From Butyrivibrio sp. VCD2006 (GTDB taxonomy: Bacteria; Bacillota; Clostridia; Lachnospirales; Lachnospiraceae), in the NCBI RefSeq assembly GCF_000423925.1, contig NZ_AUIX01000036.1, forward strand, positions 1 to 64,000: a stretch of DNA of 64,000 bases. Direction: 5' to 3'. Positions within the stretch are counted from its first letter, which is position 1. Each line of letters opens with the position of its first letter. Both the position numbers and the translations under genes were made by a program. This document shows, in pieces, positions 15,761 to 23,923 of this stretch. The notes under the pieces were generated by a model. That model saw only the letters and a list, made by a program, of their open reading frames with translations. It was not told the DNA's origin and did not search any database.

Positions 15761-16138
15761 GGCAACAAATTAGTGTTATTTAACATAGTTGTTGTCAATT
15801 CTAATCATGTCAATATATAAGAAAAACGCATATGGCAACAAAAGAAATATCAACTTTTTATTTTGTTGTCGTTTGAATTTCTCAAACATCATCAAATATC
15901 ACCAGTAGCAATAAAATAATACTTATCGGATGCTTTTGTTGCCTTGTTTTGTTTTTGGTGCAACAAGAAATTTGATTTCTACATATTTGTTGCCGATGAA
16001 ATTTTCAGGCACTTATTTAACAGGTGAACATGCAACAAATTTCCACTATTAAAATGATTTGTTGCTAAGAGGACTGTTTGTGTCTTTACAGACATGAAAA
16101 AAGGCAACAAATCAGCATATTAGTACCAATTTGTTGCC
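15761..16138. repeat. Array of six ~36-bp dyads on a ~72-bp pitch
   Basis: Six units begin at 15761, 15834, 15907, 15959, 16031 and 16103 (spacings 73, 73, 52, 72, 72). Each has a left end like GGCAACAAAT and, 26-27 bp later, a right end like ATTTGTTGCC, giving units of 36-37 bp. The middle 16-17 bp differ in every unit. Gaps between units are 36-37 bp except one of 15. Units 2 and 3 change the innermost pair on both sides together (A with T), keeping complementarity. The rest of the gap 15652-16242 shows no gene. Confidence 0.8.
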
Positions 16139-16242
16139 AATCCCAGCAAATACTACATACAAGACATGCTCCAGCAATTATTATGAATAATTAGCGAGAA
16201 AACCTCTTCCGACGATGTCGGTCGGGGATGAATCGCCCGTCT

Positions 16243-16701
16243 TCAACGCTTTGCTTTAACATATTTTCCAGATTTCTCATATTTTCTTCGATGGTCATCA
16301 GTGCGCTGTTCTTCTATGTATTTTTTGACGGTTTCCATGGATACGGAACCGGTAGTAGCGCAGAAATAACTGGCGCTCCAGAATGGTGAATCACCCCAGA
16401 GGTACTTTTCGATATGCTCTTTGTATCTTAAATGAACCTCTCGCGAAAGTCCGGTTTTTAATGTGTTGATCAGCTTTACCGGTGCCACATCAGGAGTCAT
16501 TGAGATAAGAAGGTGCATGTGATCCCTGTCTGTTTCAGCTGAGAGCAGGTCACAGTCCATCCTTCCACAGAGATATGCGGCGTGGTTTTTCATGAAATCA
16601 CCCATCTCGTCTGTGATGACCTTTTTCCTGTATTTTGTAACAAAAATAACATGGTATGTAAGCAGGTAGACTGAGTGCCTGTTCCTCTTGTAATTGTCCA
16701 T
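16243..16701 (-). CDS. tnpA: IS200/IS605 transposase TnpA (Y1 HUH)
   Basis: A 152-aa HUH-type single-strand transposase: HUH motif His61-Met-His63 (DRDHMHLLIS) and probable catalytic Tyr128 (TVKKYIEEQ). Length matches the family. The start at 16701 (MDNYKRNRHSVYLL) has GGAGG upstream; longer in-frame starts reach across the divergent promoter and are rejected. No disruption is seen, so the element may be active. Confidence 0.92.
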   Translation of the reverse strand: MDNYKRNRHSVYLLTYHVIFVTKYRKKVITDEMGDFMKNHAAYLCGRMDCDLLSAETDRDHMHLLISMTPDVAPVKLINTLKTGLSREVHLRYKEHIEKYLWGDSPFWSASYFCATTGSVSMETVKKYIEEQRTDDHRRKYEKSGKYVKAKR

Positions 16702-16731
16702 GAAACCTCCAAATCTAATGCAAACAAATGT

Positions 16732-16760
16732 TTGAATATTTACTATAAATATGCTATAAT
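16732..16760 (+). promoter_or_regulatory. tnpB promoter
   Basis: TTGAAT (16732-16737), a 17-nt spacer and TATAAT (16755-16760) with an upstream TATGC extended element. Close to consensus for a housekeeping sigma factor. Confidence 0.75.
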
Positions 16761-16795
16761 ACAGAGTATAAGGCTTGGTGAAGGGAATTACAACC

Positions 16796-18202
16796 GTGTA
16801 CAGAACAAGGCAGTTCAGAATCAGTAAGAACAACAGACTATATGGTTACTGTAGCGATATCTGCAGAGCCTGCGCCATTCTGTACAACAGGGCTAATTTC
16901 ATAATCCGTCAGTATTCTTCAGCCGTGGAAGCCATGGCATCCTACAGACCCCTGTATCCCAATCAGATGCAGGTATTCAGTCTTGTTAAGGACATCCTTG
17001 ATGGTACAAAATATCAGGTAAAAGGTTCCTGGCTTTCTTACAATGCCCTTGACTATCTTTTAAAGGCCACAAAAGATAAGGCATACTATGGGCTTCCATC
17101 ACAGGCAAACCAGCAGATACTGAAGCTCCTGCTCAGGGATTACAAGTCATTTTTTGAGGCAGTGAAGGCATATGCAAAGACTCCGTCTGCTTTTACAGGA
17201 CGTCCCCGCATGCCCAGGTATGTCGGTGATGGGAAGTACAAGACAGCCATACTCACAAACCAGATATGCAGGATAAAGGAAGAGTCTCTTATCAGATTCC
17301 CCGGAACGAATGATATGCTAAGACTTGGTGAGGACTTCCCTTCCGGAAAGCTTAAGGAAGTGCGCATAAAGCCACATGGGAAGGACTTTGTGATAGATGT
17401 CGTTATGGATGTGGAAACAAGGGGCATGGCTCCTGCTGATGATAAGGAAATACTGAAGGATCTTGCAGATATGGCGGATATTTCAGGCATCCGTGTAATG
17501 GCAATAGATCCCGGAATAGATAACATAGCTGCCGTAGTAAACAACTTTGGCGAGAGCCCCTTTGTCATAAAGGGCGGAACCATCAAGGCTATCAACCAGT
17601 TTTACAACAAGGAAATGGGAAGACTCGCTTCATGTGCCATGAGATGCAATAAGAGATACCGTACCAGAAAAATGAGCATCCTTACTGAAAAGAGGAACAG
17701 GAGGATAAAGGACCAGTTCCACAAGATGAGTAGACAGCTTGCTGACTATGCAAGGGATAACCATGTCGATGTTGTGGTGATGGGACATAATGTATTCCAG
17801 AAACAGGAAGCAGATATGGGACATATCAGTAACCAGAATTTTGTGCAGATACCAATGCTGATATTTGCAGATATGCTCCGCTATAAGCTTGCTGAATACG
17901 GTATAAGATTTGCCCTGACCGAGGAGAGCTATACATCGAAGGCGGATTTTCTTGCCATGGATCCTATCCCCATGTATGAAAAAGGGAAGAATAAAGAATA
18001 CTCTTTTTCAGGAAGAAGGATAAAAAGAGGACTCTACAGGCACTACGATGGAACACTCACAAATGCAGACATAAACGGGGCTGCAAATATCTTGAGAAAA
18101 GTATTCCCAAAGGTAACACAATGGGATAGAGGCATAGTGGGCATGCCATGTTCTTCAGGATGCCATAGGCAGACTGAAGGTTCATGCCGCACAGCGGCAT
18201 AA
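16796..18202 (+). CDS. tnpB: TnpB RNA-guided nuclease lacking a zinc ribbon
   Basis: A 468-aa TnpB of the Cas12-ancestor family. The GTG start at 16796 has AAGGGA 9 nt upstream; TTG 16775 and GTG 16778 lie before that site. The RuvC-like catalytic triad is in place: Asp238 (VMAIDPGID), Glu377 (LTEESYTSK) and Asp425 (NADINGAANI). Most TnpBs carry a four-cysteine ribbon between the second and third residues; here the 48-residue stretch has no cysteine. This is a known sub-lineage pattern (SYTSKADFL...FSGRRIKRGLYR). In IS605 elements TnpB cuts the empty donor site with an omega RNA guide and helps retain the element. Confidence 0.9.
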   Translation: MYRTRQFRISKNNRLYGYCSDICRACAILYNRANFIIRQYSSAVEAMASYRPLYPNQMQVFSLVKDILDGTKYQVKGSWLSYNALDYLLKATKDKAYYGLPSQANQQILKLLLRDYKSFFEAVKAYAKTPSAFTGRPRMPRYVGDGKYKTAILTNQICRIKEESLIRFPGTNDMLRLGEDFPSGKLKEVRIKPHGKDFVIDVVMDVETRGMAPADDKEILKDLADMADISGIRVMAIDPGIDNIAAVVNNFGESPFVIKGGTIKAINQFYNKEMGRLASCAMRCNKRYRTRKMSILTEKRNRRIKDQFHKMSRQLADYARDNHVDVVVMGHNVFQKQEADMGHISNQNFVQIPMLIFADMLRYKLAEYGIRFALTEESYTSKADFLAMDPIPMYEKGKNKEYSFSGRRIKRGLYRHYDGTLTNADINGAANILRKVFPKVTQWDRGIVGMPCSSGCHRQTEGSCRTAA

Positions 18203-18240
18203 CAGAAACCCTTTCCGACGCAGAGTCGGTGAGGGTAGTT
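18100..18240 (+). ncRNA. Probable omega RNA (reRNA) at the right end of the IS605 element
   Basis: TnpB guides are known to derive from the 3' end of tnpB and the right end of the element. Here the region holds ATGCCGC-aca-GCGGCAT (18184-18200) and CCGAC-gcaga-GTCGG (18215-18229). The guide would be the flanking sequence just beyond the element's end, near 18240. Boundaries are inferred, not read directly. Confidence 0.4.
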
Positions 18241-18277
18241 CATGAGCTAATATAAAAGGCAGTTAAGGAGATGAATC

Positions 18278-18880
18278 ATGATGATAGAAAAAGATATGAT
18301 TATAGATGATGCCATAGACTATGTTAAGGAACTTTTTGCAGGAAACTCCGATGGGCATGGAGCAGATCATACAATGCGTGTTTACTATAATGCACAGATG
18401 ATCATAGCGGAATATCCTGATGCGGATAGCTTTGTAGTCTTGCTTGCTGCATTATTACACGATGCAGATGACCACAAGCTTTTCAATACGGAAAACAACA
18501 TGAATGCCAGGTCATTTATGGAACAGAAGGATATCTCGTCAGAAACGATAGAACAGATATGCGAAATAATTAATTCTGTGTCATTTAGCCATAACAGAGG
18601 AAAAAGACCTGAAAACTTAGAGGGAAAGATTGTTCAGGATGCGGACAGACTTGATGCAATTGGCGCAATAGGGATTGCCAGAACATTTGCTTATGGTGGG
18701 AAAGTCGGAAGGCCGCTGTCAGATTCAATTAAGCATTTTTACGATAAGCTTCTCCTTTTGAAGGATGAACTAAATACTGATGTTGCTAAGACTATAGCCC
18801 AAAAGAGACATGAGTATATGCAGGGATTTTTAGAAGAATACTATGAAGAAACAGGAGATGGTCAGAGGGACGGGGGTTAA
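18278..18880 (+). CDS. HD-domain phosphohydrolase
   Basis: A 200-aa HD-superfamily hydrolase of the YedJ/YpgQ type: GHGADHTMRV supplies the first metal-binding His, LLHDADDHK the HD pair, and VQDADRLDAIGAIG the last Asp. Such enzymes cleave nucleotide phosphates or pyrophosphates. AAGGAG lies 7 nt before the start. The last residues (DGQRDGG) and stop codon are encoded by dispersed repeat copy C, which appears to have inserted at the 3' end. It sits immediately beyond the right end of the IS605 element. Confidence 0.85.
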   Translation: MMIEKDMIIDDAIDYVKELFAGNSDGHGADHTMRVYYNAQMIIAEYPDADSFVVLLAALLHDADDHKLFNTENNMNARSFMEQKDISSETIEQICEIINSVSFSHNRGKRPENLEGKIVQDADRLDAIGAIGIARTFAYGGKVGRPLSDSIKHFYDKLLLLKDELNTDVAKTIAQKRHEYMQGFLEEYYEETGDGQRDGG

Positions 18881-18928
18881 CGGGTAAAATAATGGCCCTA
18901 GGGGCCGCTAACCTCGTCCCCCAGGACC
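18867..18928. repeat. Dispersed palindromic GGGACGGGG repeat, copy C
   Basis: GGGACGGGGGTTAA (18867-18880) is inverted against TAACCTCGTCCCCC (18909-18922), with a central GGCCC-ta-GGGGCC hairpin and a CAGGACC tail shared with copy B. It supplies the stop codon of the HD hydrolase and may also terminate transcription. Confidence 0.65.
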
Positions 18929-18941
18929 AAAATCAGTCATA

Positions 18942-19532
18942 TCATTCAGCTTTAGCTGCCTCACAGATAAGATCAATACACTTATCAAAACCAAGGCTTG
19001 AACTCTTTAAGCAAAGGTCATAGTACGGGGCATGACCAAACAATGTACTGGTGTAGTATTTGCAGTACTTTTTCCTGGTCCTGTCTACTTCACGAAGATG
19101 TTCAAGAACCTTTTCCTCGGGAGTGTCAGGCATTTTTTCACACATGCGCTTTAGTCTTGCTTTTTCGGACCCTGAGATGAATACATGAAGAGTCTTGTCA
19201 AATTCCTTGAGGATTATATTGGCATTTCTTCCTACGATTACGCAGTTGCCCTTTTCGGCAACTTTTTTTATGGCCTCCTTCTGGGCGTTGAAAAGTCGCT
19301 CATCAAGAGGCTTGTTGTAGAAATCAAAAAGGCTCTGGCCAAATCCGAATTGAAACGGAACGCGTTCATCATAGTGGCGAATCTCTTCAGGAGTGAGAGT
19401 TCCGCTTTCGAGCGCTGCTTTTAATATCATGTCCTTATCGCAATAATAAAATCCAAGTCTTTCAGCTACAGCCTGACCAATTGTGCTTCCGCCGGCACCG
19501 AACTGTCGGCTGATGGTTATTATGTTTCTCAT
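18942..19532 (-). CDS. Cytidylate-kinase-like family protein
   Basis: A 196-aa P-loop protein (SRQFGAGGSTIGQ, residues about 9-21) of the cytidylate-kinase-like family, with a conserved GRNANIIL and a C-terminal REVDRTRKKYCKYY segment. This family is common in Clostridia; true CMP kinase activity is unproven and the substrate is unknown. It lies 40 bp behind the amino-acid ABC transporter ATPase gene and may be the last gene of that operon. Confidence 0.8.
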   Translation of the reverse strand: MRNIITISRQFGAGGSTIGQAVAERLGFYYCDKDMILKAALESGTLTPEEIRHYDERVPFQFGFGQSLFDFYNKPLDERLFNAQKEAIKKVAEKGNCVIVGRNANIILKEFDKTLHVFISGSEKARLKRMCEKMPDTPEEKVLEHLREVDRTRKKYCKYYTSTLFGHAPYYDLCLKSSSLGFDKCIDLICEAAKAE

Positions 19533-19572
19533 AATTCCTCCATTAGTTCGAAGTGATTAAATATAAAAGAAA

Positions 19573-20313
19573 TTACAGAACCTTGTTAAGGAAATCTATG
19601 GTTCTTTCTTCTTTAGGATTGAGAAGGACTTCCTGCGGTGTTCCTTCCTCGACGATGTAGCCGCCATCCATGAAAATAACTCTGTCAGCAACTTCTCTTG
19701 CAAAGCCCATCTCATGGGTGACGATAACCATTGTCATTCCGTCAGCTGCAAGATCCTTCATTACCTGTAAAACTTCGCCTACCATCTCGGGATCGAGAGC
19801 GGATGTGGGCTCATCGAAGAGCATGATATCGGGCTGCATGCAGAGAGCTCTTGCGATGGCTACACGCTGCTTCTGACCACCTGAAAGCTGGCTGGGATAG
19901 CTTTCTGCCTTATCCTCAAGGCCTACCTTTTTCAGCATGCCATTAGCTCTTGAAACAGCCTCTGATTTAGAGCACTTTTTGAGCTGAACAGGTGCGAGAG
20001 TGAGGTTGTCCAGAATGTTCAGATTGTTGAAAAGGTTGAAATGCTGGAAAACCATCCCGATGTTTTCGCGGACATGATTGATGTTGACCTTTTTATCTGT
20101 GATGTCAGTACCATCAATGATTACGCTTCCGCCTGTTACTGTCTCAAGCTTGTTCAGGCAGCGAAGGAAGGTGGATTTACCGGATCCGGAGGGACCGATA
20201 ACACATACAACTTCGCCCTTTGTTACTTCTGTTGAGATATCTTTGAGGACCTGAAGGTCACCAAAGGATTTCTTTAAGTTTGATACTTTGATCTTAATTT
20301 CTTTATCTGCCAA
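19573..20313 (-). CDS. Polar amino acid ABC transporter ATPase (GlnQ-like)
   Basis: A 246-aa importer ATPase with Walker A (GPSGSGKST), the signature [15 protein letters not shown], Walker B ([14 protein letters not shown]) and the H-loop THEMGFA typical of the GlnQ/HisP group. The TTG start at 20313 is chosen because AAAGGAGG lies 8 nt upstream. It overlaps the permease gene by 11 bp. With the neighbouring permease and binding protein it forms a complete importer for glutamine-like or other polar amino acids. Confidence 0.9.
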   Translation of the reverse strand: MADKEIKIKVSNLKKSFGDLQVLKDISTEVTKGEVVCVIGPSGSGKSTFLRCLNKLETVTGGSVIIDGTDITDKKVNINHVRENIGMVFQHFNLFNNLNILDNLTLAPVQLKKCSKSEAVSRANGMLKKVGLEDKAESYPSQLSGGQKQRVAIARALCMQPDIMLFDEPTSALDPEMVGEVLQVMKDLAADGMTMVIVTHEMGFAREVADRVIFMDGGYIVEEGTPQEVLLNPKEERTIDFLNKVL

Positions 20314-20974
20314 CGTTGAGCCTCCTTTCAACCATCTTTGCACTACGTGAAAGGATAGTGATAACGATTAGATACATAATTCCGACGATAGCCCATGTCT
20401 GGAAGGACATGAAGGTGTTCGCCTGTACATTTTTTGCTGTATTAACAAGCTCCGGGAATCCGATAACGGACAAAATGGATGTGTCCTTAAGTGTGATAAT
20501 GAACTGGTTGATGAAGGTGGGAATCATTGTTTTGATAGCCTGAGGGAGAACGACCTTTCTCATGGCCATTCCGTAGGTAAGACCCAGGGATCTTGCAGCT
20601 TCCATCTGACCTTTATCAACTGACTGGATTCCGGCGCGGACAATCTCTGCCATATATGCACCGCAGTTAAGTGCAAGACATATGGTACCTGCCTGCAGCG
20701 CGGTTAAACTGATTGAAAAACCACCGATGATAGTATTAAAGAAATAAGGCACACCGAAGTAAACAAAGAATGCCAAAACTATCATGGGTACGCCTCTGAT
20801 GACGTCTACGAATATTTGTGAAATGATGTTACATGCGCGGTTCTTAAGAACGCCCATGATACCGAATATCATACCGATGATACATGCGAAGAACAGTCCA
20901 AGAAGTGCAAGCAGAAGCGTTCTGCCAAGCGCAACGAGAAGCATTCCTCCATATACAGAAATAATTTTAATCAT
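20303..20974 (-). CDS. Polar amino acid ABC transporter permease
   Basis: A 223-aa permease of the HisM/GlnP group with about five hydrophobic segments and the EAA-loop motif [20 protein letters not shown]. Only one permease gene is present, so the transporter is probably a homodimer. It is separated from the binding-protein gene by about 106 bp containing a stable hairpin. Confidence 0.9.
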   Translation of the reverse strand: MIKIISVYGGMLLVALGRTLLLALLGLFFACIIGMIFGIMGVLKNRACNIISQIFVDVIRGVPMIVLAFFVYFGVPYFFNTIIGGFSISLTALQAGTICLALNCGAYMAEIVRAGIQSVDKGQMEAARSLGLTYGMAMRKVVLPQAIKTMIPTFINQFIITLKDTSILSVIGFPELVNTAKNVQANTFMSFQTWAIVGIMYLIVITILSRSAKMVERRLNVGR

Positions 20975-20997
20975 ATAAAAGGTTCCTCATGATATAC

Positions 20998-21017
20998 CGG
21001 GCAGGAAGCCCTGCCCG
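20998..21017 (-). promoter_or_regulatory. Intercistronic hairpin after the binding-protein gene
   Basis: Perfect 8-bp stem CGGGCAGG/CCTGCCCG with a 4-nt loop and no T-run. Such stems after binding-protein genes commonly stabilise the upstream mRNA and raise the amount of binding protein relative to the membrane parts. Confidence 0.6.
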
Positions 21018-21080
21018 ATATTGTTTGAATTTTATGAAAACTGATTTTCTAAAGATAATACAGAAACAAACCTAACTGTT

Positions 21081-21887
21081 TTATTCACCAAGATACTTCT
21101 TAAGAATTTCATCATACTTGCCGTTTGACTTGATGTTTGCAAGACCCTTGTTGAACATATCTACAAGCTCCTGATTATCAGCATTGAAAATAGCAAAGCC
21201 GTAAGCTGCGGGATCATTGCCTGTGCCGTCTACAAGCTTCATGGAGATGCCTGTATCCTTGATGTTTGCAGCCATGATCGGTGTATCATCAAATACTGCT
21301 GCAACCTGTCCGCCAACAACTGCCTGGTACATGGTCGGTGAATCCTCGAAATATGTAACAGTGAAGCCGTACTGATCAGCAAGGCTCTCAGCATATGTAG
21401 CGCTCATGGAACCTGTCTTAACAGCAACTGACTGACCGCTAAGATCATCAAAGCCTGCGATAGAAGAGGATGCCTCTACAGCCATGCTCTGGTTTGCATC
21501 ATAGTAACCATCTGAGAAAATCCAGCCGGACTCTTTTCTCTCATCAGTGATTGAAGCGCCTGCGATCATACCATCAGCCTGACCTGCCTGACATGCTGCG
21601 ATAGAAGCGTCCCAACCAAGAACCTGCATCTCATACTGGAAGCCCTGATCCTTAGCGATGGCGTCAAGGATATCCATATCAATTCCAACGAAGTTGCCAT
21701 TGTCATCTGTGTACTCAAAGGGCTTGAAAGCTGTGTCAGTAGCGATTTTCCAAACCTTGCCGGATGCATCTGATGTAGCCGCAGCGTTATCTGCAGGTGC
21801 TGCTGAGTCTGCTGCGCCGCTTCCGCCGCAGCCTGCAGCTAAGACCATCATTGCGCTCATTACCATTGCCAACATTTTCTTTTTCAT
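21081..21887 (-). CDS. Polar amino acid-binding lipoprotein
   Basis: A 268-aa extracytoplasmic solute-binding lipoprotein (family 3). The signal peptide ends in a lipobox (VLAAGC); after an Ala/Asp-rich linker come the two lobes with WKIATDTAFKPFEYTDDNG, GIDMDILDAIA and a typical DDTPIMAANI hinge region. The start at 21887 (MKKKMLAM) has GGAAGGAG 9 nt upstream. The gene starts 2 bp after the amidotransferase gene stops, so the ribosome binding site lies within that gene's end. The substrate is probably glutamine, glutamate or a similar amino acid. Confidence 0.9.
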   Translation of the reverse strand: MKKKMLAMVMSAMMVLAAGCGGSGAADSAAPADNAAATSDASGKVWKIATDTAFKPFEYTDDNGNFVGIDMDILDAIAKDQGFQYEMQVLGWDASIAACQAGQADGMIAGASITDERKESGWIFSDGYYDANQSMAVEASSSIAGFDDLSGQSVAVKTGSMSATYAESLADQYGFTVTYFEDSPTMYQAVVGGQVAAVFDDTPIMAANIKDTGISMKLVDGTGNDPAAYGFAIFNADNQELVDMFNKGLANIKSNGKYDEILKKYLGE

Positions 21888-21889
21888 AA

Positions 21890-22606
21890 CTATTTGCTCC
21901 TTCCTTTTTGACATTCTTGAACGAATGCTTTTACTAACTTCACGCTTTCCTCATTATTTTCGTAGGAAAACTCAGGATGCCATTGCACCCCTATTGCAAA
22001 TCTGTGATTTTTCACAGCGATTGCCTCGATTAGTCCGTCCTCAGAGACGGCGAGCCTCTCTGCCTTTGGCGAGAGTTCCTTTACTGCCTGATGATGATAA
22101 CTGTTTACTTCATGAATCCCTGCACCGAGAATGTCTGAAAGCTGAGTACCTTCAAGAATCTCAACTTTATGAGCAGCTCTGTCATAGGGCGGACTCATAT
22201 GATGCTCGATGACGGAAGCGTATTCGGATGGCAGATCCTGATAAAGGGTTCCTCCAAGGTAGGCATTGATAAACTGGATTCCGCGGCATATACCAAGAAG
22301 AGGTTTGTTATCCGCTATACATTTTTCCAAAAGATAGCCTTCCATTTTATCTCTTGCTTCGCAGGTAGCTCCGCAGGTGCTCTTTTTATCCTCTCCGTAA
22401 ACAGAAGGTGAGACATCGTGTCCTCCGGTAAAAAGGATTCCGTCGCAGAGAGAGTATGCCTCAGAAAGCTCCGCTTCGTCAGTGGTCAGCGGAAGCATAA
22501 TGGGCAGAGCGGCGCATTTTTCCAGAACCTTCATGTATCCTGGAAGCATCCAGTAGCTGTCTTTTTCATCATCAAAAAGTGGTATTAAACCGATAACTGG
22601 TCTCAA
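21890..22606 (-). CDS. PuuD-like class I glutamine amidotransferase (gamma-glutamyl amide hydrolase)
   Basis: A 238-aa protein of the peptidase C26/PuuD group. The nucleophile elbow is GICRGIQF, with the catalytic His in QWHPEF followed by Glu; ILFTGGHDVSP is the family's oxyanion-region motif. E. coli PuuD releases GABA from gamma-glutamyl-GABA. The TTG start at 22606 has GGGAGGGGA 6 nt upstream, whereas upstream ATG starts lie before that site. Being first in an operon with an amino-acid importer suggests it makes or recycles the imported amino acid or glutamyl-amide; that is inference. Confidence 0.83.
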   Translation of the reverse strand: MRPVIGLIPLFDDEKDSYWMLPGYMKVLEKCAALPIMLPLTTDEAELSEAYSLCDGILFTGGHDVSPSVYGEDKKSTCGATCEARDKMEGYLLEKCIADNKPLLGICRGIQFINAYLGGTLYQDLPSEYASVIEHHMSPPYDRAAHKVEILEGTQLSDILGAGIHEVNSYHHQAVKELSPKAERLAVSEDGLIEAIAVKNHRFAIGVQWHPEFSYENNEESVKLVKAFVQECQKGRSK

Positions 22607-22684
22607 ATGATATCCCCTCCCAAAACTATGATGTTTGCAGGCTGAAAATGCGATGAACTTCGCGATTCGGCAACCATCATAAAG

Positions 22685-22719
22685 CAAAAGGCGCCTGCTT
22701 ACGAAGTAGACGCCTTTGC
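22685..22719 (-). promoter_or_regulatory. Leader hairpin with T-rich tail
   Basis: On the minus strand AAAGGCGTCTACTT pairs with AAGCAGGCGCCTTT (one mismatch, wobbles), then TTGCTTT. It begins only a few nucleotides after the predicted start site, so it could be an attenuator or a 5' stabilising stem for the amidotransferase-ABC operon. Confidence 0.5.
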
Positions 22720-22729
22720 CTTTATAGAA

Positions 22730-22757
22730 ATTATACGAATAATTTTAAATTTTGCAA
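22730..22757 (-). promoter_or_regulatory. Promoter of the amidotransferase-ABC importer operon
   Basis: Minus-strand TTGCAA (22757-22752), a 16-nt spacer and TATAAT (22735-22730). The remaining gap up to 23030 is AT-rich and must also hold the promoter of the plus-strand catabolic operon, which I could not identify with confidence. Confidence 0.6.
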
Positions 22758-23030
22758 TAGCCATCACCATTTCAATACATCTGTATACAGGACTCTTAAA
22801 AATGAAACAGATATGGCACATTTGTTGCAAGCCAAAGTGATTGGATTTTTTTCTTGCAATATTTGTGCCTTCTTTTTGAAAACAGAACAAAGAAAAGGGT
22901 GGCTCCAAAAGATAATATAAGACCATAAGAAATGCAAACGCGCCGGACAAAAAAGCGCGAAATAGCTGGATATTACCGCATGTGAAGGACATGGTGGGGA
23001 ATAGATTTAAGAAAAGAGAGGATATTAAAA

Positions 23031-23867
23031 ATGAGCAAACTTCCTGTAGCTATTCAGGTATATGGTCTTAGGGATTTACTTGAGAATACACCTGAAAACT
23101 TCAAAAACGTAATGACAAAAATCAAAGAATTCGGTTATGACGGTGTAGAGCTTGCCGGCCTGTACGGCCTTGAGCCTGCTTTCGTAAGAGACACTCTTAA
23201 AGAGGTTGGACTTACACCTGTCAGTGCACACGTTGCATTCGATGAGATGATGAATGATCTTGATAAGGTTATCGAGGATTACAAGCTTATCGGTGTTAAG
23301 TACCTTGTAATGCCTTATATGGCTGAGGAATACAGACCTGTAAATCCAGAAGGATTTGAAAAGTTCCTTCCTCTTTTAAATGAAGTAGGAAAGAAAATCC
23401 ATGATGCGGGAATGACATTCCTTTATCACAATCATGACTTTGAGTTCGTAAAGCTTCCTGATGGAAGATATGGCTACGATGCAATGTTTGAGGCAATTGA
23501 TCATGACAATCTCATGTGTGAGCTTGATACCTGCTGGTGTGATGTTGCAACAGGCCAGGCACCGGAATTCGTTAAGAAGTATACAGACAGAATTCCGATA
23601 GTACATCTTAAGGACTACATCAAGAAGGGTGAAGTTAAGAACATGTACAAGCTCATCGGTATCGAAACTGAGGAGTCAGAGGGAGATACAGGATATTTTG
23701 GATTCCGTCCCGTTGGCTTTGGACAGATGATCTGGGAGCCCGTTCTTGAGGCATCACTTGAGGCAAATGCAAAGTGGGTGATTGTTGAACAGGATGAGCA
23801 CTATGAAGCAGATGTACTTGAGTGCGCAAGAAGAAGCCGTGAGTATCTTAAGATTTTCGGCTGGTAA
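23031..23867 (+). CDS. Sugar phosphate isomerase/epimerase-like TIM-barrel protein
   Basis: A 278-aa xylose-isomerase-like TIM barrel (AP endonuclease 2 family). Candidate metal ligands are in place: HNHDFEF (about 133-139), CELDTCW (Glu164, Asp166), VHLKDY (His192) and VIVEQDE near the C-terminus. Members isomerise or epimerise keto-sugars. AGAGAGGA lies 8 nt before the start. It leads a plus-strand cluster with a Gfo/Idh/MocA oxidoreductase and a C-glycoside deglycosidase pair, so a role in handling the 3-keto sugar is likely. The precise reaction is not determined. Confidence 0.82.
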   Translation: MSKLPVAIQVYGLRDLLENTPENFKNVMTKIKEFGYDGVELAGLYGLEPAFVRDTLKEVGLTPVSAHVAFDEMMNDLDKVIEDYKLIGVKYLVMPYMAEEYRPVNPEGFEKFLPLLNEVGKKIHDAGMTFLYHNHDFEFVKLPDGRYGYDAMFEAIDHDNLMCELDTCWCDVATGQAPEFVKKYTDRIPIVHLKDYIKKGEVKNMYKLIGIETEESEGDTGYFGFRPVGFGQMIWEPVLEASLEANAKWVIVEQDEHYEADVLECARRSREYLKIFGW

Positions 23868-23923
23868 AAAGAGAAAACAAATGAGTAATAACAAATAGAT
23901 TTAGATTTAAGGAGAGAAAAACA

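Larger units (their letters stand above)
16190..18240. mobile_element. IS605-type insertion sequence (IS200/IS605 family)
   Basis: Divergent tnpA (minus) and tnpB (plus) lie between two similar end hairpins in direct orientation: CCGAC-gat-GTCGG (16209-16221) inside AAACCTCTTCCGAC, and CCGAC-gcaga-GTCGG (18215-18229) inside AAACCCTTTCCGAC. This is the arrangement of IS605 elements, which move as single-stranded circles without inverted repeats or target duplication. The exact ends are not determined; the limits given are approximate. Confidence 0.85.

Noticed and set aside
15761..16138. CRISPR array
   Set aside because: Only the 10-bp ends repeat and they are inverted to each other; the middles differ, and no cas genes are near.
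16702..16833. N-terminal extension of TnpA
   Set aside because: It crosses the tnpB promoter, adds hydrophobic residues foreign to the family, and the internal ATG has GGAGG.
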